A stretch of 64,000 nucleotides of DNA from Saccharina japonica. Its lineage: Eukaryota; Sar; Phaeophyceae; Laminariales; Laminariaceae. The stretch spans positions 440,863 to 504,862 of the forward strand of contig MEHQ01000774.1 in NCBI GenBank assembly GCA_008828725.1. The letters run 5' to 3'. Position 1 is the first letter of the stretch, and every line of letters begins with the position of its first letter. The position numbers and the translations under genes are program-made. Positions 33,349 through 45,507 of the stretch are shown here, in pieces. The notes beneath the pieces were generated by a model. That model saw only the letters and a list, made by a program, of their open reading frames with translations, searched no databases and was not told the DNA's origin.

Positions 33349-33780
33349 TCAGTGGTGCCGAGCGCGGGGTCGCGTAGTCCGATGAACGGCTCGGGACATG
33401 AGCGGGGCTGGTGACGGTGGCTGCTGCACCTCGGCCGGCTGCTGGGGCTCCACGCCTGGCGAGGGCTGCTGATGGGCCTGCTTCCGCTGTCGCTGTTGCT
33501 GCAGCTGGTGGGGCGCTCCTAGCAAGGCCAGCCAGAGGGTCTGCAGCTGCTGTGGCTTCTGCAGCTGTTGGGCCGCACCGGGCGAGGTCGACTGGAGTGC
33601 ATGCTGATGTAGCTGCTGCACCGCGCCGGGAAAAACCTGCCGGAGGGCGTGCTTCATGGGGGCAGTTCGGGCGGCCGAAGTACGCAATGGAGGGCGAAGA
33701 AAAATATCAGGCGCGGTACTGGCAGTACGGGGCGGCAAGGTGGCTTCTGAGTCATACCTTAGCGTAGAAATAACTATCAA
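33349..33780 (-). CDS. Gln-rich open frame, unrecognised
   Basis: A 143-codon frame with three repeats of a (S/F)PG-x-QQ-type unit: SPGVEPQQPAE, SPGAAQQLQKPQQ, FPGAVQQLHQH. It follows CAG-triplet usage and could be low-complexity coding sequence, perhaps an exon, or a CAG-rich repeat without function. No domain, start context or splice sites were identified. Confidence 0.22.
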   Translation of the reverse strand: MIVISTLRYDSEATLPPRTASTAPDIFLRPPLRTSAARTAPMKHALRQVFPGAVQQLHQHALQSTSPGAAQQLQKPQQLQTLWLALLGAPHQLQQQRQRKQAHQQPSPGVEPQQPAEVQQPPSPAPLMSRAVHRTTRPRARHH

Positions 33781-33784
33781 CAGT

Positions 33785-34915
33785 AGTCACCACAGCAGAA
33801 GCTTGTACAGCACCGTTCACAACAGCTGAATTTGTTTATTGTTTGACACCTCGATCGTGCGTGTGTGTTTGTGTGTTTTTCCGTATTTTCTACCCGTACA
33901 CCCAGTGTCCGTGCCGATTTGCGTTCTACGGCATGGAGTTGTATGGATTTTCAGATTATTCAATTTTTTCATGTCTAGCATCATGTAGGAGTCTCGTTTC
34001 ATAAGACAAACGACCTAGCCTGACCTAGCAGTTAAAATGTGTGAACCAAATTCACGAAACCAAAAGTCCAGCAGAGTTAAAAAAAAAAAGCAATTCGTCA
34101 TTTTTTATGACACCCTGCCCAAAACAAAATCTCAACCGAAAACCATTTTCTCAACTTACAAAACCCAGTGTTATAAATAAACCTCTTTTGATCAAGGGCA
34201 AAAAAACAGCATTTTATGCAACCCAAAACAAAGCAGTTTAATCGCAAAACACAATAAGCATCAGTTTGAGGCTACCTCGATCATTCTGCGCCCCAGATTG
34301 ATCAGGGTCAGAGGTTACAAACTGGAGTTAGTATTCGAACCTTTGAGTAGGTTTTATATGCAAACTATGTTTGGTATAATAAGAGCTGTACTCCTATTAT
34401 TATTATGAGGAGCTATCGATGCGAGGAGGCGTAGCCGACGAGCTTCGAATATATGCTCTTCTACAAGGGGCTGTGCATGTAGGTGTGCGGATACGCACGG
34501 GGTACACGACAGGCACAAACGGGAAAACAAACTGTTATGAAAACTGCCGACACCGTGCCTCTGTTTAACTGAGGTTTGTCGTCGTCCCTCGCCCCTCGTT
34601 CGTTTTTTTTCGTTTTCCGTCTTTGTTTTGGTGTGCGACGCGTACTCTGAACCGATCCAGACAGGCTCGGCACTGATAGACGCCCGCTAAATAGGCGACC
34701 GTCCTGTACTGCTCGTGTCGAAAGCCGTGCCGAGGTGGGAGAGCTAGGCGATAGTGACTGTCCTAGCTAACTGGTTACCAGTGGCAATTGTCACTGGGAT
34801 TTTTTTCCTGGCGAGTTGAATAATTATAATGTTTCCGCCCTGCTCTCAAGGACGATCAGTTTCACAGATTAGTACTCGTAGCACCAAGTAACCAGCACCA
34901 CAATCACAAGCAAAC
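33785..34915. other. No gene supported
   Basis: AT-richer sequence with poly-A/T tracts. Nothing recognisable on either strand. Confidence 0.4.
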
Positions 34916-34916
34916 A

Positions 34917-35050
34917 TCACCACCACCACCACCACCACCACCACGCCCCGCCAGCCGCAGGAGCACCAGAAGCTGTTGTTGCTCGCAGTGGCTGGTGGTC
35001 GTTGGTGGTGGCTTGGTCCCGTGGTCTGGTGATGGTGGTCGTGTGCTTGC
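34917..35050 (+). repeat. GGT/ACC-rich repeat, inverted partner at 37040-37190
   Basis: Starts with an (ACC)n run, then GCCGCAGGAGCACCAGAAG, TTGTTGCTCGCAGTGGCTGG and GGTGGTGGCTTGGTCCCGTG. The same segments occur as inverse complements at 37040-37190, and a degenerate third copy lies at 36835-36990. Confidence 0.8.
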
Positions 35051-35274
35051 TCGATGGTGGCGATGGTGCGATGGTGGCAAGAAGAGAGAGCTTTGTACCC
35101 AGAAACCAAAACTTCACCGTACAGCACCAAGTACCTGCAATCACCACCACCACCCCCACCCCCATCCACCAAGAGCAGCAGAAGCTTGGTGCTCGTGTTG
35201 GCTTGTGGTCGTGGTGGTAAGTTGGCTGAGCTTCGTAGTAGCCGGTGCTCCCAGCCTGCTCGATAGGTAATAAG

Positions 35275-36830
35275 TACACCAGACAACCGCTTGGCATATA
35301 CCTGATAATATACAGCAGCAGTGTGTACTACACACAGCGAAAACTTGTACCTGGTACATAATATATGGAATGTTCAGTCAGTTCGTATAATACTCGTACG
35401 TATAATATGTGCCAGGTATTTCTTGATGTAGTATACTGAAACAATTTATTGCACTGTAACCAGGTAGTATAGGCCTTGCTGTAATCAGAATGCCCCTTGG
35501 CCTCCTGCTGGTACCAGGTACCTTTTGTGTTTTTTGTTGCATTTTGTTTCGTTAATATTATTTCTTTTTTTTCACGATAACCTACCTGTTCACTTGGTCC
35601 TGGTATCAGGTAACTATGATATAAACTTATTTAGGGTCAAGGAAACTGCGAGCGATCAGCTGTTGTTCGTCGTTCTGCTCACTCGTTCGTCCTCTCCGCA
35701 TGGTCTCCGTGACTTCCGTGGCGTACGCGATTTCGCTATCACTTTGCGGTCTTTCACTAGCTGTATCACTGCTGCTGTACTACTCGTACTACTTTCACCA
35801 CGTGGCGCTTCACTCAAACTTTCTCGGAACGTTCGTTTCAGAACTAACAGCAGTACGTGTGTATGGTATGATGCGTATATACGTCCTACGTAGACACTAT
35901 TGTTAAATACGTAGTATATAGTACTAGTCTGTATCACTTTACTGCTATTATACTGGCTGTACTAATACTTAGTATGTTACAAGAACGGTGGGAATGAGGA
36001 GCGTGACAGACGCCTTCAAGTGGTCAAACTCCTAACTGCATTAAGCTACTGCGTTGGCGGCTCTTCTCTTTTTGCTGTGTTCCTGCAATTAATTGTCATT
36101 GATGGGATCGTTTTTTATTCTAAGCGATTTGGGTCAGCACATAAACCTTTTTTTACTGACCGGCAGGTAATTGATGGGTGTGCGTGGTGGGTGAGAGATT
36201 TACTGGGTTGGTCGGTTGGTCCCTCGGCTGGTAGTCCCACAATCACCAAACGACCACCTTTTTCTCCACCTTGTACTCGGAAAAGCGGATTTTTGCGGCT
36301 GCACACACGTAGGCCAACACCGATAACCCCGGATCTAAACAATTTTACTGTTAAATTAAGCGATGCGTGTCAGCGCAAAAACCCTTGTACGACGTAAGAG
36401 AAAAATGTTACCAGTAAACAAATACATCTGAATCATTTCAACTCCACACCTCTTTTGTTCGCCTATATCTCTTCTCCTTGCTCGTATTTTGCTCTCCCAA
36501 CTGCTCACTCAGGTTACAGGTCGTTGTCCGCTGGCTGGATCCTACAATCACACCACCCACCAGCATTGTTATTGTACAGCGATGCGTGTCCAGCGCAAAA
36601 AAACCTTGCTCACAGAGAAAAATCAACTAAGAAATCTGAATCAATTTCAGATTGTTTTTATTTGTATTGTCTTTTGGCTCGTATTTCGTAAAATCCCTGT
36701 ATCATTTCAGAAATCGTGTTTATATGTCTTTTTGTTTCTGGCATCAGCAGCAGCAGCGATAAGAAATGGGATGGACAAAAAAAAAACACAAAATGCTGCT
36801 GCTGCTGAACGCAGCCGTACGCAGAAGCCA
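35275..36830. other. No gene supported; TACCAGGTA words
   Basis: Contains repeated palindromic words (GGTACCAGGTACC at 35510, GTACCTGGTAC at 35347). A partial duplication GATGCGTGTC(C)AGCGCAAAAA occurs at 36361 and 36580. Short frames are unrecognised. Confidence 0.4.
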
Positions 36831-37039
36831 CACACCAAACCACGGGGACGAAAGCCACCACCAACCACGGCCACTACCGACAACAACCAAACTTATGGTG
36901 GCTCCCTGCGGCTCGGGGGAGGGGTGGTGGCCGGTGTGGTGATGGTCGTCGTTAGTGGTGTTTTGCGTGGTGATGGTGGTGTTTGTGCTGGTTGCTTTAA
37001 GCGTTAGTGTGCGATGATGGTCTTCCGCTGTCGACAAAT

Positions 37040-37191
37040 CACGAATCGATCATCACCATCACCACCAACCTGCCTGCCACCAAACCACGGGACGAAGCCA
37101 CCACCAACCACCACCAGCCACTACGAGCAACAACAACTTCTGGTGCTCCTGCGGCTCGTGGGGGAGGGGGGGGGGGGGGGGGGGGGGGGGG
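37040..37191 (-). repeat. GGT-rich repeat, inverted copy with 26-bp G run
   Basis: Inverse complement of 34917-35050, ending in an uninterrupted G26 tract (37166-37191). The G run could form G-quadruplex structure and is also a likely site of assembly error. Confidence 0.8.
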
Positions 37192-37405
37192 ATGCTGTTG
37201 TAGTCGAATGGAGATTGCGGGCGTGTAGTTCAGTTTTGGACACGCATACCCTGCTGTAGGGATTTTAGGTGTACCTCTTCGGACTTTTGTATCCTTTCCC
37301 TGCTAAGTGTGCGTGTTCTTTAGGATTCTCTGATGGCTCTAGCACTTTTGTGACCACGGGCTGTGATCTTGCTAGAACAGACTCTAGGGATTATCAACTG
37401 AAACG
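37192..37405 (+). repeat. Dispersed repeat family B, copy 2
   Basis: Close match in opposite orientation to 6530-6730: GATGCTGTTGTAGTCGAATG, AGTTCAGTTTTGGACACGCA, ATCCTTTCCCTGCTAAGTGT. Non-coding. Confidence 0.85.
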
Positions 37406-37429
37406 AGTTTAATGTGAAGACAACAACAA

Positions 37430-37800
37430 CGACAATCCAGATGCTTTTAAGTTTTACTCCATCACCTGTCCTCGCACACCTCTTCTTATATACCATACAT
37501 AGCTACAAATAGTAGAACCACTCTATCACGTCAACTCGTCGGAACACTATACCTGGTACGTTTATCTTAAACTGTTTAATTTTAATTTTAATTTTAATTT
37601 AATTTTCATTATTTCTCCCCCCACAAATAGACACACACTTCCTGAATTCTACAGCCTCAGATTGTGTCCCCCTCATACGGGATGTACATCCTACACGAGG
37701 ACATATAAAACCCGTAAGTACGCGCGATCGAAGTATTACACTCAGCTAGCAAATATGAGCTTCGACGAAATCCTCGAGCTCACAGCTGTTTTTTTTAAAA
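37430..37800 (+). repeat. Dispersed repeat family C, copy 1
   Basis: Matches 51045-51430 in inverted orientation: CCTGTCCTCGCACACCTCTT, TATATACCATACATAGCTAC, ACACACTTCCTGAATTCTAC, GATGTACATCCTACACGAGG and CGACGAAATCCTCGAGCTCA. The terminal CTCGAGGATTTCGTCGAA portion recurs alone at about 47495, 48050 and 50775. Confidence 0.85.
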
Positions 37801-37804
37801 TTTT

Positions 37805-39590
37805 TATAATATATTAAAAATAGTAGTAGTAGCAGTTGCGCACAATGCAAGTACTTCTTGGTTGAGTAAATAAATGAGCATCGGTTTGATTGAGTTGATT
37901 TTTCACTTGTTCATGTCCTCGTTTGATTCCGTCCTGCAGCCGCAGTCATTTGATACCGGAATAATAGGACTACTATTATTATTGCCGTAGTAGTGCGGAT
38001 AGAGAATATACTTCTGTCGCGAGGTAAATCAGCAGCACAACAAGGGGAAAGCAGGACGTGAGCAGTTAAAGCAGTGTGCTGCTTCGTACGCGTGTAGCGA
38101 TTACGACTTTTTCCGCGACCATAAACTGAAAACATGGGCGCTGGACGCCTCAACGAAATCCCAGCGTTCCAGGTGCATCTGCGCCGAGTGCACCCTTTCC
38201 ATTCGAATATGCTAGCTCATATACTCGAAGTATATGATTATATTTTTTTTAATATTTATAGTACATTCTTTCGATGATTCCGCTCGCCATAACATCCAAT
38301 TCTTCTGTATGACATCTGAGTGATATATTAGCAGGGGCCTGTGGGCGCCTACGTAGCGCTCTGCTCTGCTGCACAGCTTACTCGTAGCAGCAGCGTTTAG
38401 AACAAAAACAAAAAAAAAACGGGAGTTTCCATTCGATATGGAGGCGTTATTTTCCCGGGGATAGGGGACGCAAAAATAATTTCCTCTGAAAAAAAATATT
38501 ACCTCGAGCAGGGGCGTAACGAAAAAAAGAGAAAACGACACCACACACGCAGGAAGGTCAGAATGAAAAACAAACCGGATCGCTGTGATCACAGGACGAA
38601 ATGATGAGCGAAAACCATTTTTTTTCGTTTTTTGTTCCCTTTTTAACTTGGTTTTAGAGACCCCCCCTATTTTGTTTTCGCTGGTGGGGGGGGGGGGGTA
38701 AGGGGGGGGGGTACTCATGTCGTGCACGGCCGTAGTCATATGACCATAGACCCTCGCATCCCTTTCGAGACGGAGCGGGGGGTAAAAATAAAAAACTATT
38801 GTACTTATTGTTTTCTGGTCAAACGTCCGGTTTGTTCCCTCCAATATTAGGGGGGGGGGTGGGGTGGTGTCGAAAACGTTTTTTTTTATGCGCCCTTGCC
38901 TCGAGCCCTATGTATTTCGGGTAATTACCGCTACCAGGAAATACGCATCCCTGGCGAGAACCAAGCATCGCTGTCGCTGTCCGGTACATGGCGTTTAAGG
39001 GCTTTCTCCGACCACCCACGCGAAGCTGAGAGTGACAGCTTCCTAGCCTGGGTCTTAAAAAAGAAAACGGAGGCTGTAGCCGGCGTGCACGTGACAATGC
39101 ACGCCGTCGCTTTCAGCTTCTCCCCGCGGTACTTGTCAGCCGGGTGTTCTGTGGGATGTCGCGTTATTCCGATCTCATTCACATACATCTCGAAAACATA
39201 CGGAACATACGTGGTTTCACACGATAGGACACAAAGCCGTATTTTCACTTCAAATCGGAAAAAAATCGATTCGAAACTTGGCACGAAGGCAAGTTTCAAA
39301 TCGTAGCCTTGAGTTTTTCCTCCGTGTTTTGGGTCGATTGCTTGGTTCTCGCCGGGCTTGGCCGTTGGAGCTGGTGTAAACATTGGGCTTGCGACCGCCA
39401 TGATTTTTTTTGAGGAGCCACCGCCGGGCCATGTTGTTCTATGGTATGTAGCTGTGCGCGCGGCTATTACTCCGGTCGCCACTCGTTGAGGTTAACGATT
39501 TATCGCCTCGTTGGTGGTTGTCGAGAACAGCCCAAGCAGCGACGGATCGCCTCGGGGACGTTCACCCAGTGGGAACATGCCATGCATGTT
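37805..39590. other. Unrecognised sequence; repeat at 38460-38700
   Basis: 38460-38700 resembles 5940-6120 (AACTTGGTTTTAGAGACCCCCCC compared with CACTTGGTTTTAGCACCCCC) and the first 60 bp of the window, a dispersed repeat. The minus-strand frame 38931-39482 (183 codons) has moderately protein-like composition but no family features. I do not call a gene. Confidence 0.35.
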
Positions 39591-39599
39591 GGACGAACT

Positions 39600-39940
39600 C
39601 CAATCGATTCGATTCGATTTGCCAGTAGTGGACAAACACTGTTGGTGGATCTTCCTAAGGTAGCTATTTAGGCACTCTGATTGGCCAAGCAAGCACTGAC
39701 CACTGGCATAGGGTTCGGGTTAGGGTTAAAGGATGATAGTGGGTCTTTAAAACGGGGGTTTTGTCTTGGTAGTAGTATATTGACCCTCAGATCGAACCCT
39801 AACCCTAAACCTAAAATGCCAGTGGTCAGTGCTGGCTTGGCCAATCAGAGTGCCTAATTAGCTACCTTAGGAAGATCCACTAATAACAGTTTTTGTCCAC
39901 TACTGCTTTTGGGACTTGTTTTGATATCCGATCGAATCGA
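39600..39940. mobile_element. Inverted-repeat element with CCCTAA-like core
   Basis: Outer arms GTGGATCTTCCTAAGGTAGC and GCTACCTTAGGAAGATCCAC are inverted, followed by AGGCACTCTGATTGGCCAAG, GCACTGACCACTGGCAT and telomere-like TTAGGGTT/AACCCTAA at the inner edges. Related to the tandem units at 19305-19720. Confidence 0.75.
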
Positions 39941-39944
39941 TTTT

Positions 39945-40881
39945 TTCATTTTTTCATGCCCCAAAGTACAAATGTCTTTCCGGTGATCCATGTTTTGACC
40001 AATCATCGATGAACGTCCGTGTCGATTCATAAAAAAAAAATCGATTTGAAATCGATTCGATTTGCAACTTTCACTTTCTTTCGTTAAATGATACGGGCCG
40101 TAAAGACAGTCAGTAGTCACCATCTCTGGGAGAAGCACGACAGGTTCTTTCTATTTATTTTGTCATGCTTTTGTTTGGTTGCTCGATTGTTGATTTCCTT
40201 CAGTATGTTTGCTTTTACCGGTATTATTTTTCCTTTTCGCTTTTTTCTTTTCTTTTCTTCTCTTTTTCTCTTGCATGCACTTGGATTGCTAGCAGGGTAG
40301 GTCTTGCCTGTCGTATATGACATTGCATTGTCTGCTCTGCTTACTGCACTGAGCGTAGTATCTCTGTGTCGTAGTTTTGTGACCACATAAATAACTGGTA
40401 CCTTTTTGGGATGAAGAATCGGCACGGACACTGGGTGTGCTGGATGTCGACGGGTAGAACGGAAGTTTATAATGTGAAGAACACACACACTACATGAAGG
40501 AACAGGTTGCATCGTTTTATCGAATATACCAGGAGCCATTAGGCATAATACTTTTCCTCTTCTTGCCCTTCTCCCACTCAGCGCCTTCACAATTTAGCCC
40601 TAACCGTACGTACCGGAAGTGGTGATGACACGTGCCCCGGTGAAGACATACATGGCAACCACGGATGGTGGTGCTTGTAGACCGTAAAGCCTGCTGCCCC
40701 AGACGGCGGACCGTGCGGGCTCGTATTTCATAGCAGAATCGCGATTTACGATCACGATATTAAATCTCGATCGCGGGTGAAACGTTTGCGATCACGAATA
40801 TCACAATAACCAGAAATCGCGGTTGATTCGCCAATAAATCGTGACCGCAAAAGGCGGTGGTTTTGATTTACAACACTGGCG
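39945..40881. other. Upstream region of the tyrosinase-like gene
   Basis: Expected to hold the promoter and 5' UTR of the gene starting at 40882. I see no confident TATA or initiator element. A cluster of CGATCACGAATATC/GATTTACGATCACGAT palindromic words lies at 40738-40830. Confidence 0.4.
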
Positions 40882-40979
40882 ATGGCTCCTCCCAACGGTG
40901 GCCTGTCCTCTAACGACAATTATGGCTCGGTCGACGGCTCCGAGCAACCGACCTCTCACCGCAGTTTGCTCCCAAGGTC
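40882..40979 (+). CDS. Tyrosinase-like gene, exon 1, part before the insertion
   Basis: Starts GCGATGGCT, a reasonable start context. It reads 32 codons plus two bases (MAPPNGGLSSNDNYG...SLLPR) up to the LTR. No stop lies between the ATG and the LTR. The frame continues seamlessly into 46057. Confidence 0.65.
40976..40979. repeat. Target-site duplication GGTC, left
   Basis: The same 4 bp occurs at 46053-46056 directly after the second LTR. It is the duplicated host target of the LTR retrotransposon. Confidence 0.85.
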
Positions 40980-41524
40980 TGTTGCGGTGAGATACCAAGG
41001 ATCTGAAGGGTTTCCAGTAGAGATCATGGCGTGGGGCCAAAAGGGAATAATGTGAATTATTCCCCCGACCCCGAAGGCGTATGCCTTCCTATAGGGTTCG
41101 ACCAGGGCTGTGTGCTGTCGCACAACGTCCTTCGCCTTCCCTCTAGCTCCACCTAGATAGCTCCTTACCCTCGGTGTTCCCCTGCGAAGAAGAGTACCGG
41201 CAGAGACAGCTAAGGGATGGCTCAGCCGTACGCACAGCAGGATGGTTGGAACAACGGGATTGCAGGTGTCAGTCTTGTACATGAACTCGAATGAAGCTTG
41301 AGCTTGCGCTATGAAGTTACGAAGGGCCACACAGGCTGAGGGGGCCTGGGCCGTAACTGGAAACGATAATACACGTGTTGTAGAGTATGCGGGACTCCTA
41401 TTTGGGCCTGAGGCCAGAAGAGGACAATAATAGCCTCGATCATGAATGACGTACATGTGGCCTGGCGAGGCTGGTTATTATACTCTAGCACGTACGGCAC
41501 GCGCACCGCTCGTTCGTTGCGACA
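40980..41524 (-). repeat. LTR (3' LTR of the minus-strand element)
   Basis: 545 bp, TGTTGCGG...TTGCGACA in plus orientation. It differs from the other LTR at AAGGGATGG/AAGAGATGG, CTGAGGGGG/CTGAAGGGG and TACTCTAGC/TACGCTAGC. Confidence 0.93.
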
Positions 41525-42049
41525 TCCTCCCCAGCTGGTTTTAAGCCGGACAAGGCAAGCCACGCGATATACCAGACGGTGGATCCAAGGTAATCTATGC
41601 CAAAAAAAGACTGAGGAGAGGAAACCCGGCCGTATTTTTCCGTTAGGAAAAACCCTCCCCAGCACGCACACTATATGCGCCGCCTTACTCACAAACGCGG
41701 CGAACAGAACGCTCCCACTACGTGGAACATTCCTTCCCGCTCACCCCGCGTACACTCCTACGCCCATAGTATCCGGCAAGTTCGCCTGCCTTCGGAATCC
41801 CGATGTCGAGCTTGGTGCAGCAGCAACAGCACGCAGGAGGCCATCGACTCCCTAAAGCCGGACACAAGGACAAGACAGAAACATATCCACTCCGAACCCC
41901 CCGAATTCCACTATCTATAGAACACCGCTATGCTACAACACGCACACACATCCCTCACCCCGAAGCACCGACCTATGGTGTTGCACAGAAAAGTCGGCCC
42001 GATAAGTCGCCCTCGCTAAATTACAACTGGCGAGAACCTGGGTTCCTCC

Positions 42050-42690
42050 CCTCCCCCTTCCAAACAAAAACAAACAAAACCAAAAAGCGAAACCAAACAA
42101 AAACCAAAACCCCCCCCCAAAAAAAAACACAGACACAAATCAAACCCAACAACAACAAAAAAAAACAAAACCAAACAAAACAAAACACAACGCAAAAAAA
42201 AACAAAAACCCAAAACCCCAACAACAAAAAAAACATGAAACAAAACAAAATCAAACCCCAAAAAAAAACTAAAACCCCAAAACCCAGAAAAAAAACAAAA
42301 ACATAACCCAAAACACACAACCCAACGCACAAACCCAAACAAAACAAAATCCCGCGCGCCATGAAAATCTGTATGGAGAAAAACAAGGCCCGCAAGGTCA
42401 CCCTGGGGACAGCCACACCCAAAACTTCCCGAACACAAACCGGACTAAATCGCCCCGGAACAAATGACGAACACAACAAAAATGATCCTGCTCAGACCAG
42501 CAAAAAAAAAAAAAAAAAAAAAATCCCGACCCTCAAACAAAAGGCGAAGAAGACCAAAAAAAAAACACAAAACAAAATAACCCCGAGACCCACAAAAATC
42601 CACACTCAAACAACAACACAAAACAAAATTACACGAAAAAAAAACAAAACAAAAACACCTACACAAAAAAAACAGACAAACAAACAAACA
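42050..42690 (-). other. Almost pure A/C (plus) tract in the retroelement 3' region
   Basis: On the plus strand 42056-42345 contains almost only A and C; on the element's coding strand this is a G/T-only RNA. The bias continues, less strictly, to 42690. It lies between pol and the 3' LTR. Frames across it are low-complexity and not genes. Confidence 0.85.
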
Positions 42691-42794
42691 AAATGGCGTC
42701 GTCGGCAGGCCAAACCAAAAACCGCCCCGTAGCCTACAGACCCCGATCACCTCCCCCGGGCCCGAAGCCCGAACCCTACAATCGACCAATTCAT

Positions 42795-44808
42795 TCAGAT
42801 CCCCCCCCGGCGCCGGCCTCGCCCTTCGATCTCGAATTTCTTCATTTCCGAGGCCGTAAGCTCCTCCCAGTCGTTGTCGGCGAACCGAACTCACCAATAC
42901 GGCGAGTAGAAGTCGTAGACCTGCCCAAGCCGGCTTGACTTCCCGTTGCCGTCCTCGTACGACCTGGAGATCCTCGTGCCGATTGGGAACCTCGCCAACG
43001 CTTGCCATCTAGTCAGCGTCAGCTTTCCCTTCCTCCCCACGTCTGGGGCCGGGCGGCGGGTCGCCTCGCTGCTCGGTTCGTGCAAGTTCCATAGGGCGTG
43101 AAACGTGTCGAGCTGCAAAGGGGTAAAGCTGTCCAAAGACTCCGCTTCCGAGACCCAATCTGAGGCGACCCCGTCCAGGTACCTGCCGCGGTATTCCCAC
43201 CTCGCGACCCCCGACGAGCTGATCACCCGCCTCCTGTCCAGCAGCGTGTACATCGGTGCCGCCGTGGTCGAGTCCGCCCCGAGCCCCAGGTCCGCCCCCC
43301 ATGCCATCTGCGCGAACTCGTCCTCCATCGGGTGACGCAAGTCTGCCGGTCTCACGTAGAACGGCTTCAGCGACGTGGTGGAAACCGTCCTGGAGCGTGG
43401 CGTCCGGCCCTCCATCTCAATGACGACGCTCAGGCCCTCGATCACCACCTCCACCACCTTCCACGGCCCGGTCCACCTCTCGTGAACCAGCTTCAGCCCC
43501 ATCCCCTGCCGGTGGAGCGAGCTGTCGCTCTCCCGGGCGAGAACAAGATCGCCCGTTGCCACGCGGGTGCCCGCCGACGGCCTTTGAATCGACGCGTTGT
43601 GGCGCTGCCGCGCCTTCTCTCTGCGCTCGGGCATCCTCTCGAGCGCCTCCCGAACCTGCCTTAAATTGTGCCGTCGGCCTTTAATAAAGTTCTCGAAGCC
43701 CCCCGTCGATTCTGTGTCATCCATCTGAGGCACTAACATGTCAAGGGACGTGCGCGGGCTGCGGCGGAACAAGAGCTGGAAGGGCGTCATAGCGGAAGGC
43801 AGGGCTGGGTCTGGCATGGTGCGCTTAATCCAACACGCCAGTGCTACCTACTCGTCCCATCGGGTGGGCCACGCCTTACATAACTCGGAAAGCACATCCA
43901 GTATCCACGCTCCTACTCGCTCTACACTACCTTGGCCTCTCGGGTGGTCGGCCGGCCCGAATTCTATCGGTACCTTGAGCCACCGACACAGGTGCTCCAT
44001 TACGGTGGCCGTGAACTCTCCTCCCCCGTCCGCGCGGATAAAAGAAGGCACCCTTCGTCAGACACAGGTCGAGGAGCAAGCGCGCAACCGCTTGGGCCTC
44101 TTTCGAGGGGAGGGGGTATGCGAAGAGAAGCCGAGAAGCTTTGTCGACTACCAGTAGTAAGTACTCGTTACCTGCTTCGGACGTGTTGGGGATCCTTAGT
44201 AAGTCTATTTCCAAAACTTCCCACGGCTCCAGGTACCTTGCAGGGAGCATCGCTATGCGTTGGCTTCGGGAGAGCTTCCTGCGCCGACACCCGCACGACA
44301 AGACATACTCCCTCGCATCCCTGCACATACCTGGCCAGTGGAAGCGGTCGCGCAGTAGCGCCAGCGTCCTGCCGACGCCGGGGTGCCCGTGCTGGCAGTA
44401 TACCAAGGCAAGCAAGTCAGCTACCATAACGCGTGGGACGGCCAGGACCGACGTGCGCCTCTCCAGCATACCGCGCTGCTCTAGGTCGTACCACACCAAG
44501 TGCTGATCATCAAGGAGATACCTCGCTACCTCCTTATCCCGCGCGCGCTCACCCCCCCCCGTTCCTCTCTCACCCCCAAGAGCCTCCCTAGTTTTTCCCA
44601 GAAGGGGGTCGTCCGTCTTCCGCCTCACCAGGCCTGGAACGTCGCTCAGCGCCTCGATGGCCCGTTCTATCACCGCTCGCTCCGGCGCCCGTTCACTGCG
44701 AGGCAATGCGGACGCTTTTCCCCTCGTTATATAGTACTGCTGCGCAGTCAGCCCCCGATATTCACGCACCCGCTCCCCCGACACTAAACTCCCCGCAGCA
44801 GAGGGCAC
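42795..44808 (-). pseudogene. Integrase with chromodomain and Tudor-like tail, frameshifted
   Basis: The integrase zinc-binding region is visible (HGHPGVGRTLALLRDRFHWP, then SCGC). The core has its three acidic residues: Asp in VLEIDLLRI, Asp in IRADGGGEF and Glu in GSVERVG, the last two separated by 35 residues as in the DDE family. The C-terminal barrel follows (GDLVLARES, HERWTGPWKVVEVV), then a chromodomain (WEYRGRYLDGVASDWV) and a Tudor-like segment (YSPYW, VRFADNDWEELTASEMKKF). Lesions are a 1-bp deletion near 44050 (between CLTKG and VPSFIRAD), a TAG at 43848-43850 after TRWDE and a TGA at 42891-42893. All three parts otherwise align as one protein. Upstream RT/RNase H is missing, so the copy cannot be autonomous. 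Confidence 0.85.
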
Positions 44809-45507
44809 GCGATTATATTACATCGCGCAGCTTTCCCCAACCAAATTGCTCACGGCTGGTGGCGCACAGCTGGGCGGCCATGCGTCTTCTCGCGAAACTC
44901 CTTTGCAAACATGTTTTCCCTCGCTGTGCGATAACCCGATATCTGCTGCCTCCACAACCAACCTTCTGAAGTGAAGTGCGTACGGCAAAATCAAAATGAA
45001 TGCTGTGCGACTTCGAAAACCCCCTTTCCGCTACATACGGCGAGGGCGCCCGCGGTTATACCACCACCGAGGGACTTTCAGCTACTGCTGTGTACAGCAG
45101 TACCTGCTTCGTTAGAACGCTACCGTTTCCTTAGCATCGCTCATCCCACCACGTATCTCCCCGTAGTGGAGTGTGTGCGGCCATGCCGCACTTTCGCCCC
45201 CCATCGATCCACACAACGGGAGTGCCCAAAGATTTGCTCCCTCCTTGGGGCTTTTCGAAGCTAGCTGCTGTCCGTCCCCCCTTTTTCCGCTATACTCGTA
45301 CACGGCGGGGGTGGGTACGGTTATACTCCCACCGTACGTAGGACGTAATCTTCTGCTACTCCCTGCCTACAGCTGTTACACCGTAGGGCTTTAGCTACTG
45401 CTGTATAGTATACAGCAGCAGTAGCTGACGACGCCGGCTCCACGGCATCGACTGCAGGATCCTCCACGATCGCAAAATACTATCTCCCCATACAACGCCG
45501 GGGCATT

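Noticed and set aside
24117..33800. LTR pair for the NADAR element
   Set aside because: I compared the flanks by eye and found only weak, unconvincing similarity (for example CCAGACCCGCCCC versus CCAGACCCCGCCC), so no LTRs are annotated.
42101..42735. Lys/Thr/Asn-rich or Phe/Val-rich frames
   Set aside because: They are low-complexity readings of the A/C-only tract in the LTR element.
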